Below, one piece after another: positions 16,508-24,207 of a DNA stretch of 33,012 nucleotides. The notes under the pieces were generated by a model, which made no database searches, was not told the origin of the DNA, and saw only the letters and a list, made by a program, of their open reading frames with translations. Numbering within the stretch: position 1 is the stretch's first letter; every line of letters starts with the position of its first letter. The translations under genes and the position numbers were made by a program. The stretch is taken from NCBI GenBank assembly GCA_002499545.1, contig DAME01000013.1, positions 24,482 to 57,493 on the forward strand. Direction: 5' to 3'. Origin of the DNA: Euryarchaeota archaeon UBA88. GTDB taxonomy: Archaea > Thermoplasmatota > Poseidoniia > Poseidoniales > Poseidoniaceae.

Positions 16508-16996
16508 TCAACTCGCACGAATCCAAGGGACTTCGCGCCCCTTAGCCGACCAAAACATTGCATGGATTGCTTCAATGGCGTCCATCAATTCTTGAGCGTG
16601 CGTAGCGGAGACTTCGACTTTGCATGCACTGCAAAGTTTGGCTGCCATCCAAAACGTCTCGTGTAGGTCAGGATATGTTTCGAGATGCTGGGGCTTGAAA
16701 AAGTCGGTCCAGAGAACCAACAGTTCATCCTTGCACTTTTGTGCTTCTTCTTCTTTGATTGCGGCGTAACGGCTCATAGTGTTGATGTAACTTGCAGTTC
16801 CACAATCTGAAGAGTGGTTTTCAGCAAGTGCGAGCATTTTCTTGGTCATCGATTGAACTGCTTCACCAGCAACTCGGGCACTGGCAGGGTCGTAAACTCC
16901 ACACGGTCCGTCGCAGTGGGCTGAGGCATCAATTGTTGGCAACATGGTTTCTTCCATGAGCATCGGATGCGGGACTGGCATATCAACATGTGCCAT
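16508..16996 (-). CDS. sodN: Nickel superoxide dismutase precursor
   Basis: About 163 residues. The nickel hook HCDGPCGVYDP begins at residue 27 of the chosen start. After cleavage before His27, the mature N-terminus supplies His1, Cys2 and Cys6 as Ni ligands, with Tyr9 as in known Ni-SODs. The remainder is the expected four-helix-bundle protein (about 137 residues), with the usual YFW-rich C-terminal region (HETFWMAAKLCSACKVEVS, MFWSAKGREV). It converts superoxide to hydrogen peroxide and oxygen in the cytoplasm. The most common hook has Leu at position 4; here it is Gly. ATG 16996 follows the carbamate kinase stop by 4 nt; ATG 17029 is an upstream alternative that would overlap it. Followed by its maturation protease. 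Confidence 0.95.
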   Translation of the reverse strand: MAHVDMPVPHPMLMEETMLPTIDASAHCDGPCGVYDPASARVAGEAVQSMTKKMLALAENHSSDCGTASYINTMSRYAAIKEEEAQKCKDELLVLWTDFFKPQHLETYPDLHETFWMAAKLCSACKVEVSATHAQELMDAIEAIHAMFWSAKGREVPWIRAS

Positions 16997-17000
16997 CTGG

Positions 17001-17912
17001 TCAATCAACGAAGACCGTGGTTCCCGCATCGCCACGAAGCGATTGAAGTGCGTCACCGGGCTGACATAGGATGGCCTGCAAGCCAGGTCTGTGCAATGCA
17101 GCCTCCATTAAACTTCCAATCTTGGGCGCCATAGATCCCTTCGGGAATTGGCCTTGCTCCATGTACTGTTCGCATTGTTCCAATGACAACTTTCGATGTA
17201 TTTGTTCATCACTTTGCCCAAAATTTGTTCGTACTGCATCCACTGCAGTGGAAATGATGAGCGCTTCAGCGTTCAATTGAATGGCCAATAATGCCGACAA
17301 TCGATCTTTGTCAATCACTGCAGGAACTCCTGCGAAGTGCTCGCCTTTGGAGATTACGGGAATCCCTCCGCCGCCACCGCAGATGACCACGGCATGCAAT
17401 TCAATCAATGTCTGAATAACTTCTAAATCCAGTACTTTCATCGGTAACGGGCTTGCTACAACCCGTCGAGGGCCGTTGACAGTTTCTGCGATATCCCAAT
17501 CCGCACTCATGACCACGGACGGAGAAAGAACTGGACCCACTGGTTTTGTGGGAAAGTCAAAGGCGGCGTCTTGACCGTTGACCAAGACTCGAGTAACGAT
17601 GCAAGCTGTTCGTTCTGGACGGCGGCGGCGGTGAAGAATTGAATCGAGGTTCAATGACAGTGAATGCCCAATCATGCCTTGGGTGGCGGCAACCCACGTA
17701 TCCATTGATTGCGTACCACGTTCATCGAGTTCCATTAAGTGACCTACCTGCGGTCCGTTTCCGTGAGTCAAAACCACCCCCCATCCAGCTTCAAGCAAGT
17801 CAACAACGTCCGACATGACTTGTGCAAGTATTTGCTCACTTGATTCATTGTTCGCATTATTCGGAGACGAGAGCGCGTTGCCTCCAATTGCATAGACTGC
17901 GATACGTGCCAC
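17001..17912 (-). CDS. arcC: Carbamate kinase
   Basis: 303 residues, normal for the amino-acid-kinase family carbamate kinases, which interconvert carbamoyl phosphate plus ADP with carbamate plus ATP. Motifs: YAIGGNALSSP near the N-terminus, LTHGNGPQVGHL, VICGGGGGIPVI, AVIDKDRLSALLA and FPKGSMAPKI, all characteristic. The ATG at 17912 starts MARIAVYAIGG directly at the first strand. It is the first gene of a three-gene minus-strand unit with sodN and sodX, separated from sodN by 4 nt. No arginine deiminase or ornithine carbamoyltransferase is seen in this window, so its catabolic partner is elsewhere or absent. Linkage to Ni-SOD has no obvious metabolic reason. Confidence 0.95.
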   Translation of the reverse strand: MARIAVYAIGGNALSSPNNANNESSEQILAQVMSDVVDLLEAGWGVVLTHGNGPQVGHLMELDERGTQSMDTWVAATQGMIGHSLSLNLDSILHRRRRPERTACIVTRVLVNGQDAAFDFPTKPVGPVLSPSVVMSADWDIAETVNGPRRVVASPLPMKVLDLEVIQTLIELHAVVICGGGGGIPVISKGEHFAGVPAVIDKDRLSALLAIQLNAEALIISTAVDAVRTNFGQSDEQIHRKLSLEQCEQYMEQGQFPKGSMAPKIGSLMEAALHRPGLQAILCQPGDALQSLRGDAGTTVFVD

Positions 17913-18048
17913 GGTGGTAATTCAATGCCAGATGGTTTGAGACTTTGCATCGTATGAAGGGTGAAATAGGCTTTCTGGACGGGTTCTACAATCATCACAA
18001 AGGGTGACATTGAATTAGAGAAGGCGCTACCGATGGTTTGGTGCGAAC

Positions 18049-19380
18049 ATGGTGAAGAGTATTTGGATTGGCGATGTACAAGCTGGTAAGTACGACGGAC
18101 AGGAAGTCGAACTGAAAGGTTGGGTTAAGCGAACACGCGGTAACAACAACATTCGATTTATCGTTTTGCGCGACTCAACTGGAACCATACAATGCGTCGT
18201 CAAAAAAGACGCCATTGGAGAAGATGTATTCGCAGATGTCAAGACAATTCTAATCGAAACTTCAGTGATCATCAAAGGCACCGTGAACGCCGATGAACGG
18301 GCGGATGGGGGCCATGAATTGGTCGCTTCCTCAATTGAAATAATCGGTGCAGTGAATCCTGAAAAACCATTCCCAATCACTGAGTCGGCCATGGTTGCAG
18401 CGGATGGTGGCGAAACTGAGTTTTTACTGGACAATCGTCACCTGTACTTGCGCACATCACGTATGACCACGATGCTTCAAGTCCGAAGTACCGTCTTTGG
18501 AGCAATCCACTCGTACTTTCGTGACCTTGACTTTGTCGAATACCAAGCACCGAACTTTGTAGCCGGTGCTGTTGAAGGAGGTTCAACGCTGTTCGAAGTC
18601 CCGTACTTTGGTAAAACAGCATACCTCACACAATCCTGGCAGCTTTACGCAGAGGCAGCAATGCCGGCTCTTGAGCGATTGTACACCATCGCCCCCTCAT
18701 TTAGGGCGGAAAAATCCCGCACTCGCAGACACCTCACCGAATTTTGGCATGCTGAAATGGAAGTTGCTTGGGCAAGTAATGCCGAAATCATGTCGCATGG
18801 AGAAGGTGTCGTAAGGAGAATTGCATCCAACCTCCTTGACGAGCGTTCTACAGAGTTGGAATCACTGGGCCGTGACCTCGACCTCGTTGCACGGTATGCT
18901 GACAATCCATACCCTCGAATGCGCTATGATGAAGCAGTCGAAACGCTGCAAGGTATGGGTGTCGACGTTGAATGGGGCCAAGACCTCGACTATTCAAAAG
19001 AAAAGGTGTTAACTCAGGACTTTGACGTACCACATTTCTTGACGCACTATCCAAAAATCGCCAAGCCGTTCTACCATCGTGTTGACCCCGAGGATGAAAA
19101 CTATGTCCTGTGCCACGACTTGCTTGCTCCAGAAGGATACGGAGAAATCATTGGTGGAGGTGAACGGACGTGGTCGGAAGAAGAAATTCTCGCTCGAATC
19201 GATGAAGAAGGAACGCCTCGCGAACCCTACCAATTCTACATCGACACTCGTTCGTACGGTGGAGTTCCACATGGAGGATTTGGACTTGGTGTGGACAGAG
19301 TCTGCTCTTGGCTCACCGGTGCAGACCACATCCGTGAAGTTATCCCGTTCCCACGTGATTCGCGACGCGTTACACCATAG
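18049..19380 (+). CDS. asnS: Asparaginyl-tRNA synthetase (archaeal type)
   Basis: 443 residues, class IIb. An N-terminal OB-fold anticodon-binding domain (about residues 1-105, GWVKRTRGNNNIRFIVLRD) precedes the catalytic core. Motif 2 is FRAEKSRTRRHLTEFWHAE (from residue 218) and motif 3 is GGFGLGVDRVCSWL, ending HIREVIPFPRDSRRVTP. The RHLTEFW and THYP...KPFYHRVDPED segments fit AsnRS rather than AspRS, so the enzyme charges tRNA-Asn directly. The ATG at 18049 precedes the OB-fold with no spare sequence. The upstream 136-bp gap to arcC (divergent) shows only weak AT-rich elements and nothing else I can identify. The saccharopine-dehydrogenase-like gene follows 8 bp downstream. Confidence 0.93.
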   Translation: MVKSIWIGDVQAGKYDGQEVELKGWVKRTRGNNNIRFIVLRDSTGTIQCVVKKDAIGEDVFADVKTILIETSVIIKGTVNADERADGGHELVASSIEIIGAVNPEKPFPITESAMVAADGGETEFLLDNRHLYLRTSRMTTMLQVRSTVFGAIHSYFRDLDFVEYQAPNFVAGAVEGGSTLFEVPYFGKTAYLTQSWQLYAEAAMPALERLYTIAPSFRAEKSRTRRHLTEFWHAEMEVAWASNAEIMSHGEGVVRRIASNLLDERSTELESLGRDLDLVARYADNPYPRMRYDEAVETLQGMGVDVEWGQDLDYSKEKVLTQDFDVPHFLTHYPKIAKPFYHRVDPEDENYVLCHDLLAPEGYGEIIGGGERTWSEEEILARIDEEGTPREPYQFYIDTRSYGGVPHGGFGLGVDRVCSWLTGADHIREVIPFPRDSRRVTP

Positions 19381-19388
19381 GTGGAACC

Positions 19389-20432
19389 ATGGCACACATC
19401 ATCGCTCTTGGCTGCGGACTTGTCGGGCAATTTGTCATTGAACGATTGGTTGAGCGCAACCATCAGGTCATCGTCATTGATTTGAACATCCCGCAACAAC
19501 TGATACAACTCGAACTGGTCGATGGGCGAGAAGGCGACGTCTTTGAACTCTTGAAGAGCGTACCAAACAACTCGACTGTCGTCAACATGCTCCCGGGTAG
19601 AATTGGTGACAAAGTCCGTCCGCACTTGCTCAAGAACGGTCATAATGTGATTGATTTAGCCTTCACTGCTGAAGATCCGCATCAGCATCAAGAGATAGCT
19701 AAACAGCATGGAGCAGTCTTGCTGTGGGATGTTGGAATTGCTCCAGGAATGTCGAATATGCTTGTTCGAAAAGCGAGTAACAGTTTGGGCCATTTAGAGA
19801 ATGTATCGATTAAAGTTGGAGGCAATCCAGCTCAACCTGACCAGCAATGGTCGTACATGGCTCCATTTTCCCCATCGGATGTGATCGAAGAATACACGAG
19901 GCCAGCTCGGATTAAACTCAACGGACAGATACTCGAAGTTCCGGCCTTGGATGAACGGCATTTCATTGAAGTCGAAGGTTATGGACAAATGGAGGCGTTT
20001 CTCACTGATGGACTTCGAAGTGTTTTGACAACAATCCCTGCTACTACAATGAAGGAATTCACGGTCCGATGGCCTGGGCACATCGATAAGTGGATTCAAG
20101 AATCACCCCACATGGATGAACAAAGCATGCTTGATGCATGGAAATTTAATCCTGAACGTGAAGAATTCACTTGGCTCGAGGTCATCGCCTCTTCGGGAAC
20201 TAAAACGATGCGATGGATTGTTGAAGATTCGGGCAAGGACGGCAACGGCTCGATGGCCCGAACAACTGGACTCGTCACCGCAGCATGTGCGTTATTGTTC
20301 ATCGAACAAGGACCGTGGAAGGGATGCGGTCTAAAACCCGGCATTCACCCACCCGAAGCACTCAAAGAGACCGCAATTGATTCAATCATCGAAATGATGG
20401 TGCAACACGGTGTGCGCTTCCGTTTCAACTAA
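19389..20432 (+). CDS. Saccharopine dehydrogenase / lysine 6-dehydrogenase-like oxidoreductase
   Basis: 347 residues. An N-terminal Rossmann domain (IIALGCGLVGQFVIERL, then VIVIDLN with the ribose-binding Asp) binds NAD(P). The region VVNMLPGRIGDKVRPHLLKNGHNVIDLAF and LLWDVGIAPGMSNMLVRKA match the saccharopine dehydrogenase-like/lysine 6-dehydrogenase family. That family acts on the secondary amine or epsilon-amino chemistry of lysine derivatives. The exact substrate is unknown. The ATG lies 8 bp after the asnS stop with AGGTGG upstream, so the two genes are probably co-transcribed. The stop codon overlaps the stop of the convergent 42-residue zinc-ribbon gene. Confidence 0.82.
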   Translation: MAHIIALGCGLVGQFVIERLVERNHQVIVIDLNIPQQLIQLELVDGREGDVFELLKSVPNNSTVVNMLPGRIGDKVRPHLLKNGHNVIDLAFTAEDPHQHQEIAKQHGAVLLWDVGIAPGMSNMLVRKASNSLGHLENVSIKVGGNPAQPDQQWSYMAPFSPSDVIEEYTRPARIKLNGQILEVPALDERHFIEVEGYGQMEAFLTDGLRSVLTTIPATTMKEFTVRWPGHIDKWIQESPHMDEQSMLDAWKFNPEREEFTWLEVIASSGTKTMRWIVEDSGKDGNGSMARTTGLVTAACALLFIEQGPWKGCGLKPGIHPPEALKETAIDSIIEMMVQHGVRFRFN

Positions 20433-20557
20433 AGCATCGGTTCTCCGCAATTTGGGCACGGTAAACCAGGGATGAAATCCCCGAGTAAAAATCCACAATG
20501 CGGGCACAACGAGGTGATGAAACCTTCATCGAACATGGCATGGCTTACGCCCGGCAT
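20429..20557 (-). CDS. 42-residue zinc-ribbon protein
   Basis: A very short gene encoding 42 residues. Two CxxC knuckles are spaced as in zinc ribbons: Cys18-Pro-His-Cys21-Gly and Cys34-Pro-Asn-Cys37-Gly, joined by a 12-residue hydrophobic hairpin (GFLLGDFIPGLP). The N-terminal 17 residues have no clear motif. The ATG at 20557 is 18 nt after the stop of the HAD phosphatase gene on the same strand, with an in-frame GTG one codon earlier. It therefore looks like the downstream member of that operon. Its stop overlaps the stop of the convergent oxidoreductase gene. Coding is supported by the paired CPxC(G) motifs and tight fit between genes. Function is unknown; protein or nucleic-acid contact is typical of such ribbons. 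Confidence 0.75.
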   Translation of the reverse strand: MPGVSHAMFDEGFITSLCPHCGFLLGDFIPGLPCPNCGEPML

Positions 20558-20575
20558 CACATCAATGTAATGATG

Positions 20576-21352
20576 CTACTGTGAAGCGAAATAGTCGGCA
20601 ATCAAGTCACCGAGAGGCGCGAGGTCTTTCTCGTGAATCACCTTGGATGCGAATGGAAGAGGTCGCTCGTCCCAAGGATTGAAACAAATTGGAAATCCTG
20701 ATTCTTGAAACATCGCAATATCGCCCGCAGAATCACCCACTGAAGCCGTATGCTCTTTGCGAACATTGAGCCGTCGTTGAAGCATCCGAACCACTGAACC
20801 TTTACCGTCCATCTGCACTTGATATCGTCCGAAATCATTCAGCTCATATTCCCCGTTAGGCAGCTGGTTTCCGCACAACCAACCGTTGGTAAAAACATGC
20901 AACTGTGTATCCAACCCATTGGACAAACGTTGCGAAGTGAATCTGTCAATCCCCCCCCAGCGTTTTTTCCAAGCAATATCGCTAGGAAAATGTGCAGCAA
21001 TGTCTCGAGCTGTCTGTTGTAAGCCACCACTTACAATGGCTACGTGATAACCTTTTCCGAGTAATCCTTGAATAAATGAATGCCAATTTTTCATCATCGG
21101 CATACCCTTCATGTGCGAGCGCAATTCTGAATCCGTGATTGGACCCAACTGTGCAGGCTTGCTGTTTTTAATCAGAGCGATATCGAGTTTAATCCAATCC
21201 CATTCATCGAGCAATCCTTGGTTGTACAACTGAAACGATTCATCATTGGAGATTCCAATTTGATCATAGACATATTGCCAAGTTGACAAATGGTCAACTA
21301 ATACACGGTCCATATCCAAACAAACGAGTCGTTGTATTCCATCGACATCCAT
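20576..21352 (-). CDS. HAD-superfamily phosphatase
   Basis: 258 residues with the four HAD motifs: motif I CLDMDRVLVDH (nucleophile Asp13, acid/base Asp15), motif II IVSGGLQQT, motif III Lys in MDGKGSVVRM, and motif IV SVGDSAGDIAMF. The layout (helical cap after motif I, SGG then GDSxxD) is closest to phosphoserine-phosphatase/SerB-like members. The residue after the second Asp is Arg instead of the common Gly. A GGAGGATG Shine-Dalgarno 7 nt before the ATG supports the start at 21352. It is followed on the same strand by the 42-residue zinc ribbon. Substrate cannot be assigned; a small phosphorylated metabolite is likely. Confidence 0.85.
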   Translation of the reverse strand: MDVDGIQRLVCLDMDRVLVDHLSTWQYVYDQIGISNDESFQLYNQGLLDEWDWIKLDIALIKNSKPAQLGPITDSELRSHMKGMPMMKNWHSFIQGLLGKGYHVAIVSGGLQQTARDIAAHFPSDIAWKKRWGGIDRFTSQRLSNGLDTQLHVFTNGWLCGNQLPNGEYELNDFGRYQVQMDGKGSVVRMLQRRLNVRKEHTASVGDSAGDIAMFQESGFPICFNPWDERPLPFASKVIHEKDLAPLGDLIADYFASQ

Positions 21353-21389
21353 GTTAATTCATCCTCCTGAACCTTCTTCAATGATTGTC

Positions 21390-22226
21390 TTATGAGTTTC
21401 GTGCAGGCCAATCATATTGGGATTGAATCTGTTCAACTTGTTTCCCCATGATGTAAAGAATGAGGGCCACCATGATGCCAAACAACCCAATAAGCGTCAT
21501 AGCAATCGTAGCTAAGGTTACACCAATGGAAGTTGAATTCAATTCTTGGAGCGCTCCTACAACGTTTCCGGAGAGTTTGTAACCAAGTATGAACAAGACG
21601 ATTCCCGGAATTCCAAACAGAAGTAGCGGATGCTTCGTCTCAAGCATCCAGTAGAACAATTGTGCGAAACGGGATGCAGTAGCGAGCGACTCGCGTTGAG
21701 GAATTCGAAGTGAACGAGGTGCTGGGACGATTCTGACCCTCAATGCATCATCAAGTTCGCGAGTGCTAGCATCGTCTCCAAGATTTGCGAGCGCTTCGAT
21801 TCCTTGTTGCGTGAGTACGAGGTGTTCGATGGACGCATCAGTGAGAATTATTTCTTCATCGGGAGAATCTTGTTCCTTATCGGCATGGTGCGATAGATGA
21901 ATATCCCACTGCTCACGTGAACGGTTTATAGAAAGAGGAAGGTCGCGTAACTTCCATTCTGAATTGACCATGAGTGCAAGTGTGGAATCCATTGGTTCCA
22001 GTGCAGCCTCCTGCAAAAAAGAAGCGACTGACTGCGGGCTAACATCTCCAGAGAAATGAAGAACGTTGCAGCCAACTTCATGCGCCAATTCCACGGTCGT
22101 ATCGTTTGAACCAAGATCGATGAAGACGACTTCATCAGCCCCCTCTCGAGCCCGAACGATGAGTGAAACAATGCGCAATTCGATATCACGAGAAATCAAC
22201 GCAATACGCAAAGATTGTCGAGCCAC
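21390..22226 (-). CDS. Degenerate GT2-like membrane protein
   Basis: 278 residues. The N-terminal half follows the GT2/GT-A layout: ALISRDIELRIVSLIVRA, then VVFIDLGSNDTTVELAHEVGCNVLHF, aligning with the nucleotide-binding CIDDGSSD region of the DPM1-like enzyme at 5987-6922. The central Asp pair is reduced (IDLGS for IDDGS), and the expected metal-binding DXD is replaced by MVNSEW. The C-terminus carries two membrane helices (PLLLFGIPGIVLFILGY; TLATIAMTLIGLFGIMVAL) closely resembling the C-terminal module of that enzyme. It is probably catalytically inactive, perhaps a scaffold or partner of an active glycosyltransferase. The start is GTG at 22226, possibly leaderless (TTTGATATG about 20 nt upstream). 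Divergent from another GT2 gene. Confidence 0.75.
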   Translation of the reverse strand: MARQSLRIALISRDIELRIVSLIVRAREGADEVVFIDLGSNDTTVELAHEVGCNVLHFSGDVSPQSVASFLQEAALEPMDSTLALMVNSEWKLRDLPLSINRSREQWDIHLSHHADKEQDSPDEEIILTDASIEHLVLTQQGIEALANLGDDASTRELDDALRVRIVPAPRSLRIPQRESLATASRFAQLFYWMLETKHPLLLFGIPGIVLFILGYKLSGNVVGALQELNSTSIGVTLATIAMTLIGLFGIMVALILYIMGKQVEQIQSQYDWPARNS

Positions 22227-22301
22227 GGTTGCTGTCGGAGAACTGCTTCATATCAAACCCTCGTAAAGGAATACGGTTCAACACCCGATTTCTCGAATCA
22301 T

Positions 22302-22323
22302 CACATGTTGACAAGCACATGTT
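22302..22323. repeat. Direct repeat CACATGTT x2
   Basis: The octamer CACATGTT occurs at 22302-22309 and 22316-22323, a 14-bp period, in the 124-bp divergent gap between two glycosyltransferase-like genes. It could be a pair of regulator sites, but two short copies may be chance. Nothing else is visible in the gap apart from the GAGGAG before the downstream gene. Confidence 0.25.
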
Positions 22324-22350
22324 CATGACCTTTGGTGTCGAGGAGTGGCT

Positions 22351-23292
22351 GTGTTGGGTGGACGAACGATTGGGGTCGTGATACCTGCTCGAAACGAAGA
22401 AGATTTCATCGGACGCGTTCTGACGACCTTACCAGAATTTGTTGACCGAGTTGTGGTCGTCGATGATGGGTCCACCGACGGTACCAAAGCCATTGTCGAA
22501 TCAATCGACACCGACTACCACCTCACAGTCCTCTCCATAAACGGACAGGGTGTTGGTGCTGCGATTGATACCGGCCATCAGCGCATGCTTCAAACATGCA
22601 CAAAACCGTTTATCAGCGTCGTAGTAGCCGGTGATGGCCAGATGAATCCAAACGACATGACGCAACTCATCGCCCCAATCCTTCAAGGTAAGGCTGACCA
22701 TGTCAAAGGAAACCGATTTTCACATCATAAAGGACTTCAGGCAATGCCACGGCATCGTAAAGTCGCCAGTCGAATTCTGTCCTTGTTCACAAGTCTTGCA
22801 TCAGGTCAGTCTATCATTGACCCACAGTGTGGATACACTGCTACCGATTCTTCCGTACTCGAACAATGGGATTGGGAACGCTCGTGGAAGGGCTATGGAT
22901 ACCCGAACTATTGGCTTGTCCACTTGTCGAAACTCGGATTCAGAATTGCACATGTCCCGGTAGAATCAGTCTATGGAGCCGAACATTCCGGAATTAAGCG
23001 ACTGCCATTTTTCATCAAGGTAGGAAGCATGCTGGCGATTGAACATCATCGGAGGAACCTCAAATGGTTGCTGAGTTTTCAAGTCACCCCCCACACCTTG
23101 TTTGCATTCATTGCATACTTCATCGGATGGGTGGCACTGCTACCAAACGTGAGTACGGACCTTGAGCGTGAACTGGTCTTGAGAGGAATGAGCCCTGTAG
23201 TCCTAACACTCGGTGCTTGGGCTGTAGCGCATGTTTTTGACCGAGCAGCAACCCGTACGGTTCAGGAGTTGAGAATGAATGCGAAGACATGA
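22351..23292 (+). CDS. Family 2 glycosyltransferase with C-terminal membrane segment
   Basis: About 313 residues. GT-A signatures are complete: GVVIPARNEEDFIGRVL, VVVVDDGSTDGT, NGQGVGAAIDTGHQ, the metal-binding VVAGDGQMNP, KGNRFSHHKG and DPQCGYTA. The C-terminal region has hydrophobic segments (TLFAFIAYFIGWVALLP; PVVLTLGAWAVAHVF), so it is membrane-associated. It probably transfers sugar to a lipid or polyprenyl phosphate for surface glycans. The GTG at 22351 is chosen because GAGGAG ends 5 nt before it; another GTG lies two codons earlier. The upstream region carries CACATGTT twice (22302-22309, 22316-22323). The parvulin gene begins inside its last codons. Confidence 0.88.
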   Translation: MLGGRTIGVVIPARNEEDFIGRVLTTLPEFVDRVVVVDDGSTDGTKAIVESIDTDYHLTVLSINGQGVGAAIDTGHQRMLQTCTKPFISVVVAGDGQMNPNDMTQLIAPILQGKADHVKGNRFSHHKGLQAMPRHRKVASRILSLFTSLASGQSIIDPQCGYTATDSSVLEQWDWERSWKGYGYPNYWLVHLSKLGFRIAHVPVESVYGAEHSGIKRLPFFIKVGSMLAIEHHRRNLKWLLSFQVTPHTLFAFIAYFIGWVALLPNVSTDLERELVLRGMSPVVLTLGAWAVAHVFDRAATRTVQELRMNAKT

Positions 23293-23608
23293 CAAGCGAC
23301 GAAGGCCAAGAAAGGCACATGTGCGTCACATCTTGGTTGCTTCAAAGCCTGATGCAAAGGATTTGTTAGAGCAAATTCGTTCCGCAAAAAATCCGCTACG
23401 AATGTTCAAAAAATTAGCAAAGAAGTACTCCAACTGTTCATCTGCAAGTTCAAAAGGCGATCTTGGTGAATTTGTGGAAGGGCAAATGGTTCAGACATTC
23501 GAAGACGCCGTGTGGGCTACTGAACCAGAATCTGTACCTGAATCCTTCATCAAAACTCAGTTCGGGTACCACCTCTTGTGGGTGCATGAAGTCATCCTAC
23601 CGGAATGA
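23279..23608 (+). CDS. Parvulin-type peptidyl-prolyl cis-trans isomerase (PpiC family)
   Basis: 109 residues: a single parvulin domain after a short basic tail (MRRHDKRRRPRK). Diagnostic pieces are VRHILVASKPDAKDLLEQI, FKKLAKKYSNCSSASSKGDLGEF and FIKTQFGYHLLWVHEV. The two His of the active site (RHIL and GYHL) are both present. It catalyses prolyl bond isomerisation during folding. It has no signal peptide, so it acts in the cytoplasm, in line with the small stand-alone archaeal parvulins. ATG 23279 has GGAG 8 nt upstream and overlaps the end of the GT2 gene by 14 bp, suggesting translational coupling. tRNA-Pro lies convergently 12 bp beyond the stop. Confidence 0.93.
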   Translation: MRRHDKRRRPRKAHVRHILVASKPDAKDLLEQIRSAKNPLRMFKKLAKKYSNCSSASSKGDLGEFVEGQMVQTFEDAVWATEPESVPESFIKTQFGYHLLWVHEVILPE

Positions 23609-23620
23609 CAAAAGAAGTGT

Positions 23621-23697
23621 GGTGGGCGATCCAGGATTTGAACCTGGGTCCAAGCGTCCCAAACGCCCGAGTATAGGCCAAGCTAACCCAATCGCCC
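23621..23697 (-). tRNA. tRNA-Pro (anticodon TGG)
   Basis: 77 nt including an encoded CCA (23623-23621). Acceptor GGGCGAT pairs with ATCGCCC, discriminator A. The anticodon loop TTTGGGA gives TGG with G37, typical of proline tRNAs; the T arm contains GGTTCAAATCC. No intron is visible and no clear TATA box was found upstream. Confidence 0.95.
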
Positions 23698-23731
23698 CTG
23701 CATGTGTCGCACGGCATCTTACCTATGAAGT

Positions 23732-24172
23732 TCACTCAAGGACTTGCCACGTTCCATCGCCCACACGCACAAGCATTCCTTGAGACTCAGCCATGGCAAT
23801 CAGATCTCCAGCCTCAACGGATGCTGAGGATTTATCCAGTAAGATTTGAAGTTTGTGAGGTTCCACAACACCGGCATGATTCGCCGATTGAAGCAGAATT
23901 TTGGAGAGTTGAGGCGCTGATTCCGGCTCTTCGCTTGAAAACAAGTGTTCGTTCTTTTCTAAACGGACCCGTAACATGTCTCTGAGTTCTTCAGGGGTGT
24001 TAGCCAGCGCTACTTCAATTCGTAATTGAGATGCTGACTGTACAGTCGCAACAACTTCTGCTGAGTCCTCCAGTCGCTGACCACAGTGAGGGCAGGATGA
24101 GCCCATGGTTCGATGGCCATGGCACGTTGAACACGCAGTACAGCGGATAACATTCCAACTACTGCCGGCCAT
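23732..24172 (-). CDS. Zinc-ribbon protein with C-terminal helical/winged-helix-like domain
   Basis: About 146 residues. The N-terminal zinc ribbon has CTAC and CPHC knuckles 12 residues apart (VIRCTACSTCHGHR ... GSSCPHCGQRL), similar in shape to DUF5817-type haloarchaeal proteins. A middle helix (TPEELRDMLRVRLEKNEHL) and a C-terminal segment (LSKILLQSANHAGVV ... LIAMAESQGMLVRVGDGTWQVLE) look like a small winged-helix or helical domain. It may bind nucleic acid, but no function is known to me. ATG 24172 is preceded by GAAGAG. The frame opens at a TTG overlapping the stop of the upstream arginine-decarboxylase-like gene (TTGA), so the longer form is possible. The two genes form a unit. Confidence 0.7.
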   Translation of the reverse strand: MAGSSWNVIRCTACSTCHGHRTMGSSCPHCGQRLEDSAEVVATVQSASQLRIEVALANTPEELRDMLRVRLEKNEHLFSSEEPESAPQLSKILLQSANHAGVVEPHKLQILLDKSSASVEAGDLIAMAESQGMLVRVGDGTWQVLE

Positions 24173-24207
24173 AAACACACTCTTCGTCGAGGGCTTTTCA
24201 AGACTTC

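Noticed and set aside
23463..23783. 106-codon plus-strand open frame
   Set aside because: Runs out of frame through the parvulin gene and across tRNA-Pro; cannot be a real gene.
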